Assembly: GCA_963706425.1 (NCBI GenBank)
Contig: CAVPMN010000020.1
Location: 930,001 to 994,000, forward strand
Direction of reading: 5' to 3'
DNA: 64,000 nt
DNA from: CAVPMN01 sp963706425
GTDB taxonomy: Bacteria; Actinomycetota; Acidimicrobiia; Acidimicrobiales; Acidimicrobilacustridaceae
Positions 37,368 through 45,541 of this stretch are shown here, in pieces; the first letter of the stretch is position 1, and each line of letters opens with the position of its first letter. A model generated the notes under the pieces. The model was given only the letters and a program-made list of their open reading frames with translations, ran no database searches and was not told the origin of the DNA. Made by a program: the position numbers and the translations under genes.

Positions 37368-38681
37368 ATGCCCCGATCCCGCCACCGCCGTCGTCCGCGC
37401 GTTCGCCTCGGGCCCAAACAACGCGTCGGGCTGGGCGCAGCCGCCGGGGGCTATGTCGTGGTGGTGGCGTTGGCGTGGTCGCTGGTGGCGGTCGCCTGTT
37501 CCTCTGACAGCGATCCCACCTCCGCCGACAGCAGCGCCACCACCAGCACGACCGCCTCGTCGAACAGCGATACCACCGCCGCACCGCCCGACGACTCCGT
37601 CGTGGTGTTCAACGCCCAAGGCAACAACCTCGATGCCTACGAAGCCGAACCCCCGTTCACGGACCAACGGGTGATCACCACCCGGGCCGATGATCCGGAG
37701 GGCCTCGACATCAACGGCCAGATCTGCTTCTCGCCCGACGGGTCGAAGCGGTTCATCGCCGGCGAGGACACCGGCCAGACCGACGGCGTCACGATGGGGT
37801 GGGGCATCTTCCAGCTCACCGGCGATGCGGTGGGCGACTTCGAGGCGAGCCAGGTCGGCAAGCTCACCCCCACCTTCCAGGGCAGCGCCGACAACGCGGA
37901 GCCCTACGGCTGCGGCTTCCTCTCTGACGGACGGCTGGTCACCACCGATGTGGGCAACCAGGCCGCCGGCCCCGGCGACGGCCAGCTCATCGTGTGGTTC
38001 CCGCCGTTCGCGCAGCAAGCCGACGACACCCAGGCCTTCTGCAAGGTCGACGTCGAGATCGCCACCGCGCAGAGCATCTGGGTCGACGACCAGGACCGGG
38101 TCTACGTGGCGTCGGCCCGCCCGCCTGCGTTCGAGGGCCAGACGTCCGGCGTGTGGCGCTACAGCAACCTCCCCACGTCGGCCGACGCGGCCGGTGGCTG
38201 TGGGCGGGTCGACGCCACCGGGGCACCCCTCGCCGACCAGGCTCGCAAGCAGATGTTCATCGCGTCGGGCGAGAACGATTTGGTGGCCCCCACCGGCGTG
38301 GCGGGCGGGCCCGACGGCGCCATCTTCGTGTCCAGCGTGATCAACGGGGTGATCAACGAGTACGACGCCAACGGCGAGTTCGTCCGCAACGTGTTGCGGC
38401 CTCCTGCCGGCGAACAGCTCGGCGAGACGCCGTTCTCGACCGGCACCCCGCTCGGCATCAACGTAGGACCCGACGGCACGCTCTACTACGCCGACATCGG
38501 GATCGTGATCTCACCCGAGGGAGAGATCGGGCCCGGCGACAACACCGGCAGCGTACGGCGGATCGTCTTCTCGGCCGGGCAACCGGGGACGCCCGAGGTC
38601 ATGGCGAGCGGGCTGGCGTTCCCTGATGCGATCGGCCTGCTCGTCCCCGCAGGAGGCGGTGGCGCGCGCTCGTCGCTCTGA
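37368..38681 (+). CDS. Secreted NHL/SMP-30-like beta-propeller protein
   Basis: A 437-residue exported protein. Its basic N-terminus and hydrophobic stretch (about 30-45) end in LVAVACSS, a plausible lipobox, followed by a Ser/Thr-rich linker (48-75). The rest has propeller-style repeats (GICFSPDG-like, LDINGQICFSPDGSKRF; GVAGGPDGAIFVSSVINGVI; LGINVGPDGTLYYADIGI). This suggests a surface-exposed binding or lactonase-like propeller. Function not identified. Likely co-transcribed with the preceding lipoprotein gene. Confidence 0.65.
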   Translation: MPRSRHRRRPRVRLGPKQRVGLGAAAGGYVVVVALAWSLVAVACSSDSDPTSADSSATTSTTASSNSDTTAAPPDDSVVVFNAQGNNLDAYEAEPPFTDQRVITTRADDPEGLDINGQICFSPDGSKRFIAGEDTGQTDGVTMGWGIFQLTGDAVGDFEASQVGKLTPTFQGSADNAEPYGCGFLSDGRLVTTDVGNQAAGPGDGQLIVWFPPFAQQADDTQAFCKVDVEIATAQSIWVDDQDRVYVASARPPAFEGQTSGVWRYSNLPTSADAAGGCGRVDATGAPLADQARKQMFIASGENDLVAPTGVAGGPDGAIFVSSVINGVINEYDANGEFVRNVLRPPAGEQLGETPFSTGTPLGINVGPDGTLYYADIGIVISPEGEIGPGDNTGSVRRIVFSAGQPGTPEVMASGLAFPDAIGLLVPAGGGGARSSL

Positions 38682-38721
38682 CCCATCGTTTGACGGGAGG
38701 ATCATTCCCTTCGACGGAGTG

Positions 38722-39525
38722 ATGGCATACGTTCTCGGCAACGATCCAGGCGGTCCCGCCCACGAGCAGGGGGACGCGACGATTCAGAACGACACCGGCC
38801 TCGCGCCGATCCCCGACGAACCTGAGGCACCGACGCGCCGACCCGACCCCGTGCGGCCACACGCGTTGCCCGTCATCGACGTCGACACGCTCGTGCTCAC
38901 CACGCAGGCCTACGACGTCGCCACGTGGCGGTTGCCTATGGCCGCGGTGGCCACCGCGGTCGATCTGCGACCACGACGCGCCCGGCGGACGCCCAACCCC
39001 TTGTCGTTCGGTCGCGCGGTGCACCTGGCCCGTGTCGACACGGGCACGCAGCGATCGTTCTTCGACCAGGCGACCATCGCCCTCATCTTCCGGGTGCCTC
39101 GTCGAGTGCCCGCCGGCCCGTGGGACGACGATCCGACCTGCCCCGACGACGAGCGCGTCACGGCGTGGGACGCCGTCGTCATCGCAGCCGGTCGTCAGAC
39201 CGATCACATCCTCGCCACGCTGGCTCGACGCGGTGTGCCCCGCTCGCCCACCATCGCCGCCGGCGTGCTGGCCGCATCACGAAAGGCACGGGGCGCCGAC
39301 AACCTCGGGGGCGGGCTGCGCATGGGCGGGGCCGACCACGAACAGCGCCTGATCCTGGCGTCGATGTGCCTCGTGGTCGCCACCCTGCTCACCATGGGCC
39401 TGGTGATCGCCAGCGGCTCGCCCACCTGGCTGTTGATCCTCGTCTTCGCGCTGCCCGCGTATCTGGCGACCGCGTCGCAAGGGGGCGTCAGGCCGCCGCC
39501 GCGACGGCTTCCCCAGCGGCTTTGA
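38722..39525 (+). CDS. Hypothetical protein with C-terminal membrane helices
   Basis: A 267-residue protein starting MAYVLGNDPGG. The N-terminal half is Pro/Asp-rich. The middle is a soluble domain of unknown type (VDTLVLTTQAYDVATWRLPM). Residues about 212-255 contain one or two hydrophobic helices (LILASMCLVVATLLTMGLVI and WLLILVFALPAYLA). I recognise no family. An earlier in-frame start exists but overlaps the preceding gene. The 3' end overlaps the convergent MaoC gene by 38 bp. Confidence 0.55.
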   Translation: MAYVLGNDPGGPAHEQGDATIQNDTGLAPIPDEPEAPTRRPDPVRPHALPVIDVDTLVLTTQAYDVATWRLPMAAVATAVDLRPRRARRTPNPLSFGRAVHLARVDTGTQRSFFDQATIALIFRVPRRVPAGPWDDDPTCPDDERVTAWDAVVIAAGRQTDHILATLARRGVPRSPTIAAGVLAASRKARGADNLGGGLRMGGADHEQRLILASMCLVVATLLTMGLVIASGSPTWLLILVFALPAYLATASQGGVRPPPRRLPQRL

Positions 39526-39922
39526 CCTCGCCGTCCTGATTGGTGAGGGTGACCTCGAGATCGATCAGGCGCTCGCCCGCCTCGATGCGTTTCCCGGTGA
39601 CGAGCACCTTGGTGGTGAGCCTCTCGCCCGGCCAGGTCTGCTTGGTGAAGCGCACCTGGTAGCGACGCAGGTTGGCCACCCCCACCCAGTCGGTGATGGC
39701 CTTGCCGAGCAGGCCCATCGAGAACATGCCGTGCCCGAACACGCTGGGCAGGCCGACCGACTGGGCCGTCACCTCGTCGGTGTGCATCGGGTTGAAGTCG
39801 CCGGAGGCACCGGCGTACATCACGAGGTCGGTGCGGGTGAGCACATGGCTCACGACCGGCGCCTCGTCGCCCACCGAAACGTCGTCGAACACGAGTCCGG
39901 CGGCGGTCGACGCGGTTGCCAT
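39488..39922 (-). CDS. MaoC-like dehydratase (single hotdog)
   Basis: A 144-residue single-hotdog protein. The hydratase motif is SGDFNPMHTDEVTAQSVGL (Asp-x4-His), followed by VFGHGMFSMGLLGKAI. Likely an (R)-specific enoyl-CoA hydratase or a related beta-hydroxyacyl dehydratase subunit. The C-terminal KAAGEAVAAAA is low-complexity. Convergent with the hypothetical gene, overlapping it at the 3' end. Confidence 0.8.
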   Translation of the reverse strand: MATASTAAGLVFDDVSVGDEAPVVSHVLTRTDLVMYAGASGDFNPMHTDEVTAQSVGLPSVFGHGMFSMGLLGKAITDWVGVANLRRYQVRFTKQTWPGERLTTKVLVTGKRIEAGERLIDLEVTLTNQDGEVKAAGEAVAAAA

Positions 39923-39981
39923 CGGACGAGTCTCCGCAGTGCCCGTGAACGTGTCAAGCCCCGCGGTCTACGCAGCCGTGG

Positions 39982-40467
39982 TCAGGGCGTGGGGTCAGGC
40001 GACGGCGCCGGCGGCCCTTCGGCTCCCCAGTCGTAGCCCAACTCGATGAGCCACGAGGTGGGATCGGGAAGACGCCACGACGCGTCGACCTCGCCGTGCT
40101 CGGCGTCGCGGTAGGTGACCACGATCGTGGCCTTGGCGTTCGCACGAGGATCACCTGAGGTGTCGACCCGCACGATGTCCGACCGGGCGATGCGGAACTT
40201 CTTCTGCCCCGCGGTGGTGACGAACAGCAGGTCGGTGCCGTCGGTGGCCAAGCAACCCTGCCCCCGTCGTCCCCCCGCCTCTTCGGGCTCGGTGGCGAAC
40301 CCGACGGCCCGCGATTCGAGCAGGGTGACCTTGTCCGGGCCGCCGAGGTCCGCCCGGGCCGTATCGACCGCGCGCTGGCTCTGCTTCGCGACCAGCGGGT
40401 TGAAGGCGAGGAGCGCCACCGCCCCCAGCACGACGATCACGACGAGGACGATGATGACGATCTCCAT
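39982..40467 (-). CDS. Hypothetical protein with one N-terminal membrane helix
   Basis: A 161-residue protein. Residues 2-24 form one hydrophobic helix (EIVIIVLVVIVVLGAVALLA); the remainder is a soluble beta-rich domain (LLFVTTAGQKKFRIARSDIV) that resembles PH-like or DUF-type domains but cannot be named. A Pro-rich tail ends the protein. TAGCGT lies 8 nt before the ATG. Divergent from the Tat amidohydrolase gene. Confidence 0.6.
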   Translation of the reverse strand: MEIVIIVLVVIVVLGAVALLAFNPLVAKQSQRAVDTARADLGGPDKVTLLESRAVGFATEPEEAGGRRGQGCLATDGTDLLFVTTAGQKKFRIARSDIVRVDTSGDPRANAKATIVVTYRDAEHGEVDASWRLPDPTSWLIELGYDWGAEGPPAPSPDPTP

Positions 40468-40507
40468 GCCCGCGCACGCTAGCAACGGGCATGGTTCAAT
40501 GAGGGTG

Positions 40508-41947
40508 ATGCCCGCGCGCCGCTCTGACGACGACGACCCCGGGCTGCCGCTCAAGCTGCACCCCTGCTCGAACGGCGAGTTCGTCCCACCGCCTGCGTCG
40601 CCGGTGGTGCGCGAGACCGCCCGACGCACCCGACTGCTGGCCGACGCCAACGCCAGGGCGATCGGCATGTCACGTCGACAGTTCCTGCTGTCGTCGATGG
40701 GCACCGCCACGATGCTGTCGGTGCTGGCCGCGTGCTCGAGTGACGCCGAACAGGGGCGACCCGGTGGCACGTTCGTGACCCCGACCGACGCCACGCGCGA
40801 TCCGGAGGCGGCCGCCGATGCCCTCGGTGGCGAGGAGTTCGTCTTCGACGTCCAGGGTCATTTCCTCGAGTACAGCCACGACTACACCGGGCCCATCCCA
40901 GGGTTCCCCCAGTCGAACTGCGACGAGGGCGATCCCAAGATCTGCTTCTCCGTCGACGTGTTCCTCGACCTCATCTTCAACAAGAGCGACACCAACATGG
41001 TCGTGCTCTCGGCGTTGCCGTTCGCCGGCAACCCCCTGAGCCCGCAGGTGATGGCCGAGACGATCGCGCTCGCCGATCGAGTCTGCGGTGACGAGCGAGT
41101 GCTCATGCAGGGCGAGGCCCATCCGAGCGACGGACCGCTCGACGTGGCGCTCGCCCGCATGGAGGACCTGGCCGGCACCTACGGCATCGGCGCCTGGAAG
41201 GTCTACTGCCACGCCGGCGGGCCGGGCTGGTATCTCGACGACCACGACCCCAGCGCTCCGCCGGTCGGCAACGCCTTCCTCTCCGAGGTCGCCAGCCTCG
41301 GACCACCCATCGTGGCCGTGCACAAGGGGTTGTCGTCGGGCAGTCCCTACGCGAGTCCGGTCGACGTGGGCCCGGCCGCCGCCAACCATCCAGACCTGTC
41401 CATCGTCGTCTACCACTCGGGCTACGAGACCGAGTCGACCGAGGGGCCCTACGACCCCGCCCTCGACACCGGGGTCAACCGGCTCATCACGTCGACGCGC
41501 CAGGCGGGCATCGGCCCCGGGGGCAACGTCTACGCCGAACTGGGCAGCACCTGGCGTGCGCTCATGTCCGATCCCACCCAGGCCGCCCATGTCCTCGGCA
41601 AGCTGCTGGTCGCGTTCGGCGACGACAACGTCGTGTGGGGCACCGACTCGATCTGGTACGGGTCACCGCAGGATCAGATCCAGGCCTTTCGAGCGTTCGA
41701 GATCACCGAGGAGTTCCAGGAGCGCTTCGGCTACCCCGCGCTCACGCCGGAACGCAAAGCCAAGATCCTCGGCCTCAACTCGGCCCGCCTCTACGGCGTC
41801 GAGCCGGTCACCGGTCGGTGCGAGGTCGATCGGGCCGAGGTCGAGCAGCTGCGTCAGACCTCGACCGACGCCAACCGCACCCTCGGCCCCACGTCGGCCG
41901 CCGGTGCGCTCGCCCTCATGGCGGGCCACCGCATCGCCCGCCGCTGA
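40508..41947 (+). CDS. Tat-exported amidohydrolase (amidohydrolase_2-like lipoprotein)
   Basis: A 479-residue protein. About 55 residues precede a Tat motif (MSRRQFLLSS) and a hydrophobic segment ending LSVLAACSS, a lipobox. The N-terminal stretch (LKLHPCSNGEFVPPP) looks like real coding sequence, so ATG 40508 is preferred, though a start at the Tat Met is possible. The body is a TIM-barrel amidohydrolase (FDVQGHFLEYSHDY, WKVYCHAGGPGWYLDDHDP, VWGTDSIWYGSPQDQ). The substrate is unknown. Confidence 0.75.
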   Translation: MPARRSDDDDPGLPLKLHPCSNGEFVPPPASPVVRETARRTRLLADANARAIGMSRRQFLLSSMGTATMLSVLAACSSDAEQGRPGGTFVTPTDATRDPEAAADALGGEEFVFDVQGHFLEYSHDYTGPIPGFPQSNCDEGDPKICFSVDVFLDLIFNKSDTNMVVLSALPFAGNPLSPQVMAETIALADRVCGDERVLMQGEAHPSDGPLDVALARMEDLAGTYGIGAWKVYCHAGGPGWYLDDHDPSAPPVGNAFLSEVASLGPPIVAVHKGLSSGSPYASPVDVGPAAANHPDLSIVVYHSGYETESTEGPYDPALDTGVNRLITSTRQAGIGPGGNVYAELGSTWRALMSDPTQAAHVLGKLLVAFGDDNVVWGTDSIWYGSPQDQIQAFRAFEITEEFQERFGYPALTPERKAKILGLNSARLYGVEPVTGRCEVDRAEVEQLRQTSTDANRTLGPTSAAGALALMAGHRIARR

Positions 41948-41962
41948 GCTGGCGGCGCGGCA

Positions 41963-42721
41963 CTATCGCTTCTTTCGCGCCTTCTCGTGGTGCTGCCCCG
42001 CCAAGAGCGCCGCACCCACGATGCCCGCCTGGTTGAGCAGCCGGGCGGCCACCACCTCGGTGCGGCACTCGAGATAGCCGAAGAAGCGGTCGGCTCGCTT
42101 CGACACCCCGCCGCCGATGATGAACAGGTCGGGCCAGAACAGATCTTCCACCAAGCGGAGGTACTCGCCCACCCGGCGGCCCCACTCGTCCCACTCGAGG
42201 TTCTCGCGTTCGCGCACCAGCTCGGCGGCGTACTTCTCGGCATCGGCGCCGTGCAACGGCACGTGACCGAACTCGGTGTTGGGGACGAGCTGCCCACCAG
42301 AGACCAGCGCGGTGCCGATGCCCGTGCCGAGCGTGACCATCATGACCACACCGGGATGGCCAGCGGCCGCACCGAACGCCACCTCGGCCAGGCCGGCGGC
42401 GTCGGCGTCGTTCAGCACCACCATCGAGCAGCCGGTGATCTTGTGGAACGTGTGGGCCATGTCGTGGCCGACCCAGTCAGGCGAGAGGTTCGCGGCGGTG
42501 TGGATCACCCCGTCCTTGGTGACCCCGGGGAACGTGCACCCCACCGGCCCGTCCCAATCGAAGTGCTTGACGATGGTGTGCACCACCTGGCCGACGTTGT
42601 CGGGCGTCGGATCGTCGGGGGTGAGCAGGCGGAGTCGATCGGTCTTGAGGACGCCGCGCTTGGTGTCGACCACTGCCCCTTTGATGCCGGTGCCACCGAT
42701 GTCGATCCCCAGAACCTTCAC
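41963..42721 (-). CDS. ppgK: Polyphosphate glucokinase (ROK family)
   Basis: A 252-residue ROK kinase. The phosphate motif is GIDIGGTGIKG, and VMMVTLGTGIGTALVSGG is the second phosphate loop. FPGVTKDGVIHTAANLSPDW and the GHVPLHGADAEKYA segment are typical of actinobacterial PpgK rather than of zinc-containing ROK repressors. It phosphorylates glucose using polyphosphate, often also ATP, feeding the Pgi/Gnd steps encoded nearby. The GTG start follows GGGAG. Confidence 0.88.
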   Translation of the reverse strand: MKVLGIDIGGTGIKGAVVDTKRGVLKTDRLRLLTPDDPTPDNVGQVVHTIVKHFDWDGPVGCTFPGVTKDGVIHTAANLSPDWVGHDMAHTFHKITGCSMVVLNDADAAGLAEVAFGAAAGHPGVVMMVTLGTGIGTALVSGGQLVPNTEFGHVPLHGADAEKYAAELVRERENLEWDEWGRRVGEYLRLVEDLFWPDLFIIGGGVSKRADRFFGYLECRTEVVAARLLNQAGIVGAALLAGQHHEKARKKR

Positions 42722-42900
42722 GTCGCTCCCTCATGGCTGATTTCGGGCAGTCTCGCACGCGCGGGCCCGAACGGGTCAGACCGGGCTGGAGGGCGGTGGC
42801 GAGCCTGGGACCTCCGCCCCTGTGCAGAGACGAGACCTCTCCGTAGCCTGGTCAGGAACAGCCGCTGCGGACCTGCAGACCGCCGGGGCCACCATTCCCG
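42722..42900. other. Intergenic region between ppgK and amrS
   Basis: This 179-bp divergent gap is one of the longest here. It holds a TAGCCT hexamer (around 42845) about 50 nt upstream of amrS. I see no convincing operator, RNA element or small gene. Confidence 0.4.
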
Positions 42901-44022
42901 ATGACGAGCGCACCCATGTCAGAGATCTCCCTCGACGATCCCTTCACCATCCCCACCACCTGGTGGCACGAGCTCGATGACGGCCGCATCCAGTGCGATG
43001 TCTGCCCCAGGGCGTGCAAGCTGCGCGAGGGCCAGCGGGGGGTGTGCTTCGTGCGGGGTCGGGCGGGCGACCAGGTCGTCCTCACCACGTGGGGTCGCTC
43101 CAGCGGCTACTGCGTCGATCCGATCGAGAAGAAGCCGCTCAACCACTTCCTGCCGGGCACGGCCGTGCTGTCGTTCGGCACGGCCGGCTGCAACCTGGCC
43201 TGCCGCTTCTGCCAGAACTGGGACATCTCGAAGTCGAAGGAGATCGCCCGGCTCTCCGACCGGGCCGACCCGGAGACCATCGCGCAGGCTGCCCTCGACC
43301 TCGGCGCCCGCAGCGTCGCGTTCACCTACAACGACCCCATCATCTTCCTCGAGTACGCCATCGACGTGGCCGACGCCTGCCACGCCGTGGGCGTCAACGC
43401 CGTCGCCGTCTCGGCCGGCTACGTCTGCGCGGAGCCTCGTCGCCAGCTCTTCGGTCACATCGATGCGGCCAACATCGACCTGAAGGGCTTCACCCAGGAG
43501 TTCTATCGCCATGTCGCGATGGGCGATCTCCAGCCCGTGCTCGACACCCTCGAGTACCTGCACCACGAGACCGACGTGTGGCTCGAGATCACCACGCTGT
43601 TGATCCCTGGTCACAACGACAGCGACGCAGAGTTGGCGGCCATGACGACGTGGATCGCGGAGCACCTGGGACCCGATGTCCCTCTTCATTTCTCGGCCTT
43701 CCATCCCGACTTCAAGATGCGGGATGTGCCCGCGACTCCTCCCGCGACCCTGACTCGGGCTCGATCGATCGCCATCGACAACGGGCTGCGCTACGTCTAC
43801 ACCGGCAACGTCCACGACACCGAGGGCGGCAGCACGTCGTGCCCATCGTGCGGGTCGGTGGTCGTCGAGCGCGACTGGTACGTGATCAACGAGTGGCGCC
43901 TCACGGGCGACGGTCACTGCCGTTCGTGCGGATCGCAGATCGTCGGCCGATTCGACGGACCACCCGGCGAATGGGGCGCCCGCCGCGTTCCGGTGCAGCT
44001 CTCCACGAAGGCAAACCCGTGA
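42901..44022 (+). CDS. amrS: AmmeMemoRadiSam system radical SAM enzyme
   Basis: A 373-residue radical SAM protein. The 4Fe-4S site is CNLACRFC (C-x3-C-x2-C). An N-terminal CDVCPRACKL and a C-terminal pair CPSCGS and CRSCGS look like extra metal sites. Segments SVAFTYNDPIIFLEYAIDVA and SAGYVCAEPRRQLF fit AmrS. The reaction is unknown. Two in-frame ATGs (42901, 42916) are possible starts. The stop overlaps the amrB start by 3 bp in GTGA. Confidence 0.9.
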   Translation: MTSAPMSEISLDDPFTIPTTWWHELDDGRIQCDVCPRACKLREGQRGVCFVRGRAGDQVVLTTWGRSSGYCVDPIEKKPLNHFLPGTAVLSFGTAGCNLACRFCQNWDISKSKEIARLSDRADPETIAQAALDLGARSVAFTYNDPIIFLEYAIDVADACHAVGVNAVAVSAGYVCAEPRRQLFGHIDAANIDLKGFTQEFYRHVAMGDLQPVLDTLEYLHHETDVWLEITTLLIPGHNDSDAELAAMTTWIAEHLGPDVPLHFSAFHPDFKMRDVPATPPATLTRARSIAIDNGLRYVYTGNVHDTEGGSTSCPSCGSVVVERDWYVINEWRLTGDGHCRSCGSQIVGRFDGPPGEWGARRVPVQLSTKANP

Positions 44023-44828
44023 AGCGGCAATCGCGGTCGCGCCCGCCGAGTGTCGCCGGCCTGTTCTATCCGGCCGATCCCGTCGAGCTCGCGTCACTCG
44101 TCGATCGCGATCTGGCTGCGGCCATCCCGCACTCCGAGGGGCCACCCCCGAAAGCGATCATCGCCCCGCACGCGGGCTATCTCTACTCCGGCCCGATCGC
44201 CGCGAGCGCCTACCGACAGCTGATCCCCCGCCGAGGCGAGATCCGTCGGGTGGTGGTGCTCGGGCCCGCCCATCGCACCGCGGTCGACGGCCTGGCGGTG
44301 CCCGAGGCCAAGGCCTTCACCACGCCGCTCGGCTCCATCCCGATCGACGACGAGTTGCGGGCCCGGGCCTTGACGCACGATCGGGTCATCGCCAGCGACG
44401 CGGCGCACGCCGGTGAGCACTCGATCGAGGTCCAGCTCCCGTTCCTGCAACGTGTGCTCGGCCGCGAGCGATGGGCCCTCTTGCCTGTCGTCGTCGGGCG
44501 CGCCGACGCCGACACAGTGGCCGATGTGCTCGACGACATCTGGGGCGGAGCCGAGACCCTCGTGGTCGTGAGCAGCGACCTCAGCCACTACGAGCCCTAC
44601 GAGTCGGCTCAGCGTCACGACGCCGCCACCACCGCCGCCATCGTCGCCCGCGACGACCACGTGGGCACGAGCGACGCGTGCGGCGCGCACCCGATGGGCG
44701 GGCTCCTCGAAGTGGCCCGTCGTCGGAACCTCGACATCGACGTCGTCGACCTGCGCAACAGCGGTGACACCGCCGGTGATCGCGATCGGGTTGTCGGCTA
44801 CGGCTCGTTCGTCGTCGGTCGGGTATGA
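44019..44828 (+). CDS. amrB: AmmeMemoRadiSam system protein B (MEMO1 family)
   Basis: A 269-residue MEMO1-like protein, related to extradiol dioxygenases. Landmarks are VAGLFYPADP, APHAGYLYSGPIAASAYRQL, VVLGPAHRTAVDGLAVP, AHAGEHSIEVQLPFLQ and VVSSDLSHYEP; the conserved His and Asp residues could bind metal. GTG start; the stop overlaps the next ORF as ATGA. The middle gene of a tightly coupled three-gene operon. Confidence 0.92.
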   Translation: MKRQSRSRPPSVAGLFYPADPVELASLVDRDLAAAIPHSEGPPPKAIIAPHAGYLYSGPIAASAYRQLIPRRGEIRRVVVLGPAHRTAVDGLAVPEAKAFTTPLGSIPIDDELRARALTHDRVIASDAAHAGEHSIEVQLPFLQRVLGRERWALLPVVVGRADADTVADVLDDIWGGAETLVVVSSDLSHYEPYESAQRHDAATTAAIVARDDHVGTSDACGAHPMGGLLEVARRRNLDIDVVDLRNSGDTAGDRDRVVGYGSFVVGRV

Positions 44829-45505
44829 CCCGCGGACGCGCCCTTGGCGGCGGGGGGCACGCCGACAACGGGCAAATTGGCGGCGGGGGGCACGCCGACA
44901 GCGGGCAAAACTGCGACATCGAGGATCGAGTGGCCCTCGACGATCTCGGACCCGCCGAACGGCTCCAACTGGTGGGCATCGCACGCGAGAGCGTGCGCGT
45001 CGGGCTGGCCGACGGGCGGCTCATGGTGCCCGATCCCCGCACCGCACCGGTGCTGCCCGTCGTGCGCCGTCCCGGCGCGTCGTTCGTCACGTTGCGACGC
45101 GGCCCGGCGCTGCTCGGCTGCATCGGATCGCTCGAGCCCAGCCGACCATTGTTCGAGGACGTGGCCCACAACGCGTTCGGTGCCGCATTCGCCGATCCGC
45201 GACTGCCATCGGTCACGACGGACGACTTCGCCGAGATGAGCGTGAAGATCTCGGTGCTCGGGCCGCTCTCGCGCCTCGACGTCTCGTCCTATGACGACCT
45301 GGCCACCAGCGTCGGAGCGGGCACCGACGGCCTCCTCGTCATCAGCGGGCCTCGTCGGGGCACCTTCCTGCCGTCGGTGTGGCAGCAGGTGCCGCAGGTC
45401 GATCGCTTCCTCGCGATGCTGTGGGAGAAGGCCGGCCTGCCCGCTGGCTCCTGGCCCGGCAACCTCGAGGTCTACCGCTACGAGACGCTCGAGTTCGGCG
45501 ACTGA
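44825..45505 (+). CDS. amrA: AmmeMemoRadiSam system protein A (AMMECR1 domain), with N-terminal repeat extension
   Basis: AMMECR1-domain protein of 226 residues from ATG 44825, or 191 from GTG 44930. The domain starts near LGPAERLQLVGIARESVRVG and includes FVTLRRGPALLGCIGSLEP and GTFLPSVWQQVPQVDRFLAM LWEKAGL. The longer form has two 11-residue repeats (GGGGHADNGQI and GGGGHADSGQN) from a 33-bp DNA repeat. ATGA coupling favours the long form. GTG 44930, with GAGGA upstream, would leave the repeats as leader DNA. Confidence 0.85.
   Translation: MTRGRALGGGGHADNGQIGGGGHADSGQNCDIEDRVALDDLGPAERLQLVGIARESVRVGLADGRLMVPDPRTAPVLPVVRRPGASFVTLRRGPALLGCIGSLEPSRPLFEDVAHNAFGAAFADPRLPSVTTDDFAEMSVKISVLGPLSRLDVSSYDDLATSVGAGTDGLLVISGPRRGTFLPSVWQQVPQVDRFLAMLWEKAGLPAGSWPGNLEVYRYETLEFGD
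44844..44909 (+). repeat. Two tandem 33-bp repeats at the amrB-amrA junction
   Basis: Copies at 44844-44876 and 44877-44909 differ at one base. The 33-bp length keeps the amrA frame open. The sequence (TTGGCGGCGGGGGGCACGCC onward) is unlike AMMECR1 coding sequence and could be a dispersed element. Confidence 0.95.
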
Positions 45506-45541
45506 CCTGCGCTGACCCGCGCCCGTCGGCGAGGGCCGCCG

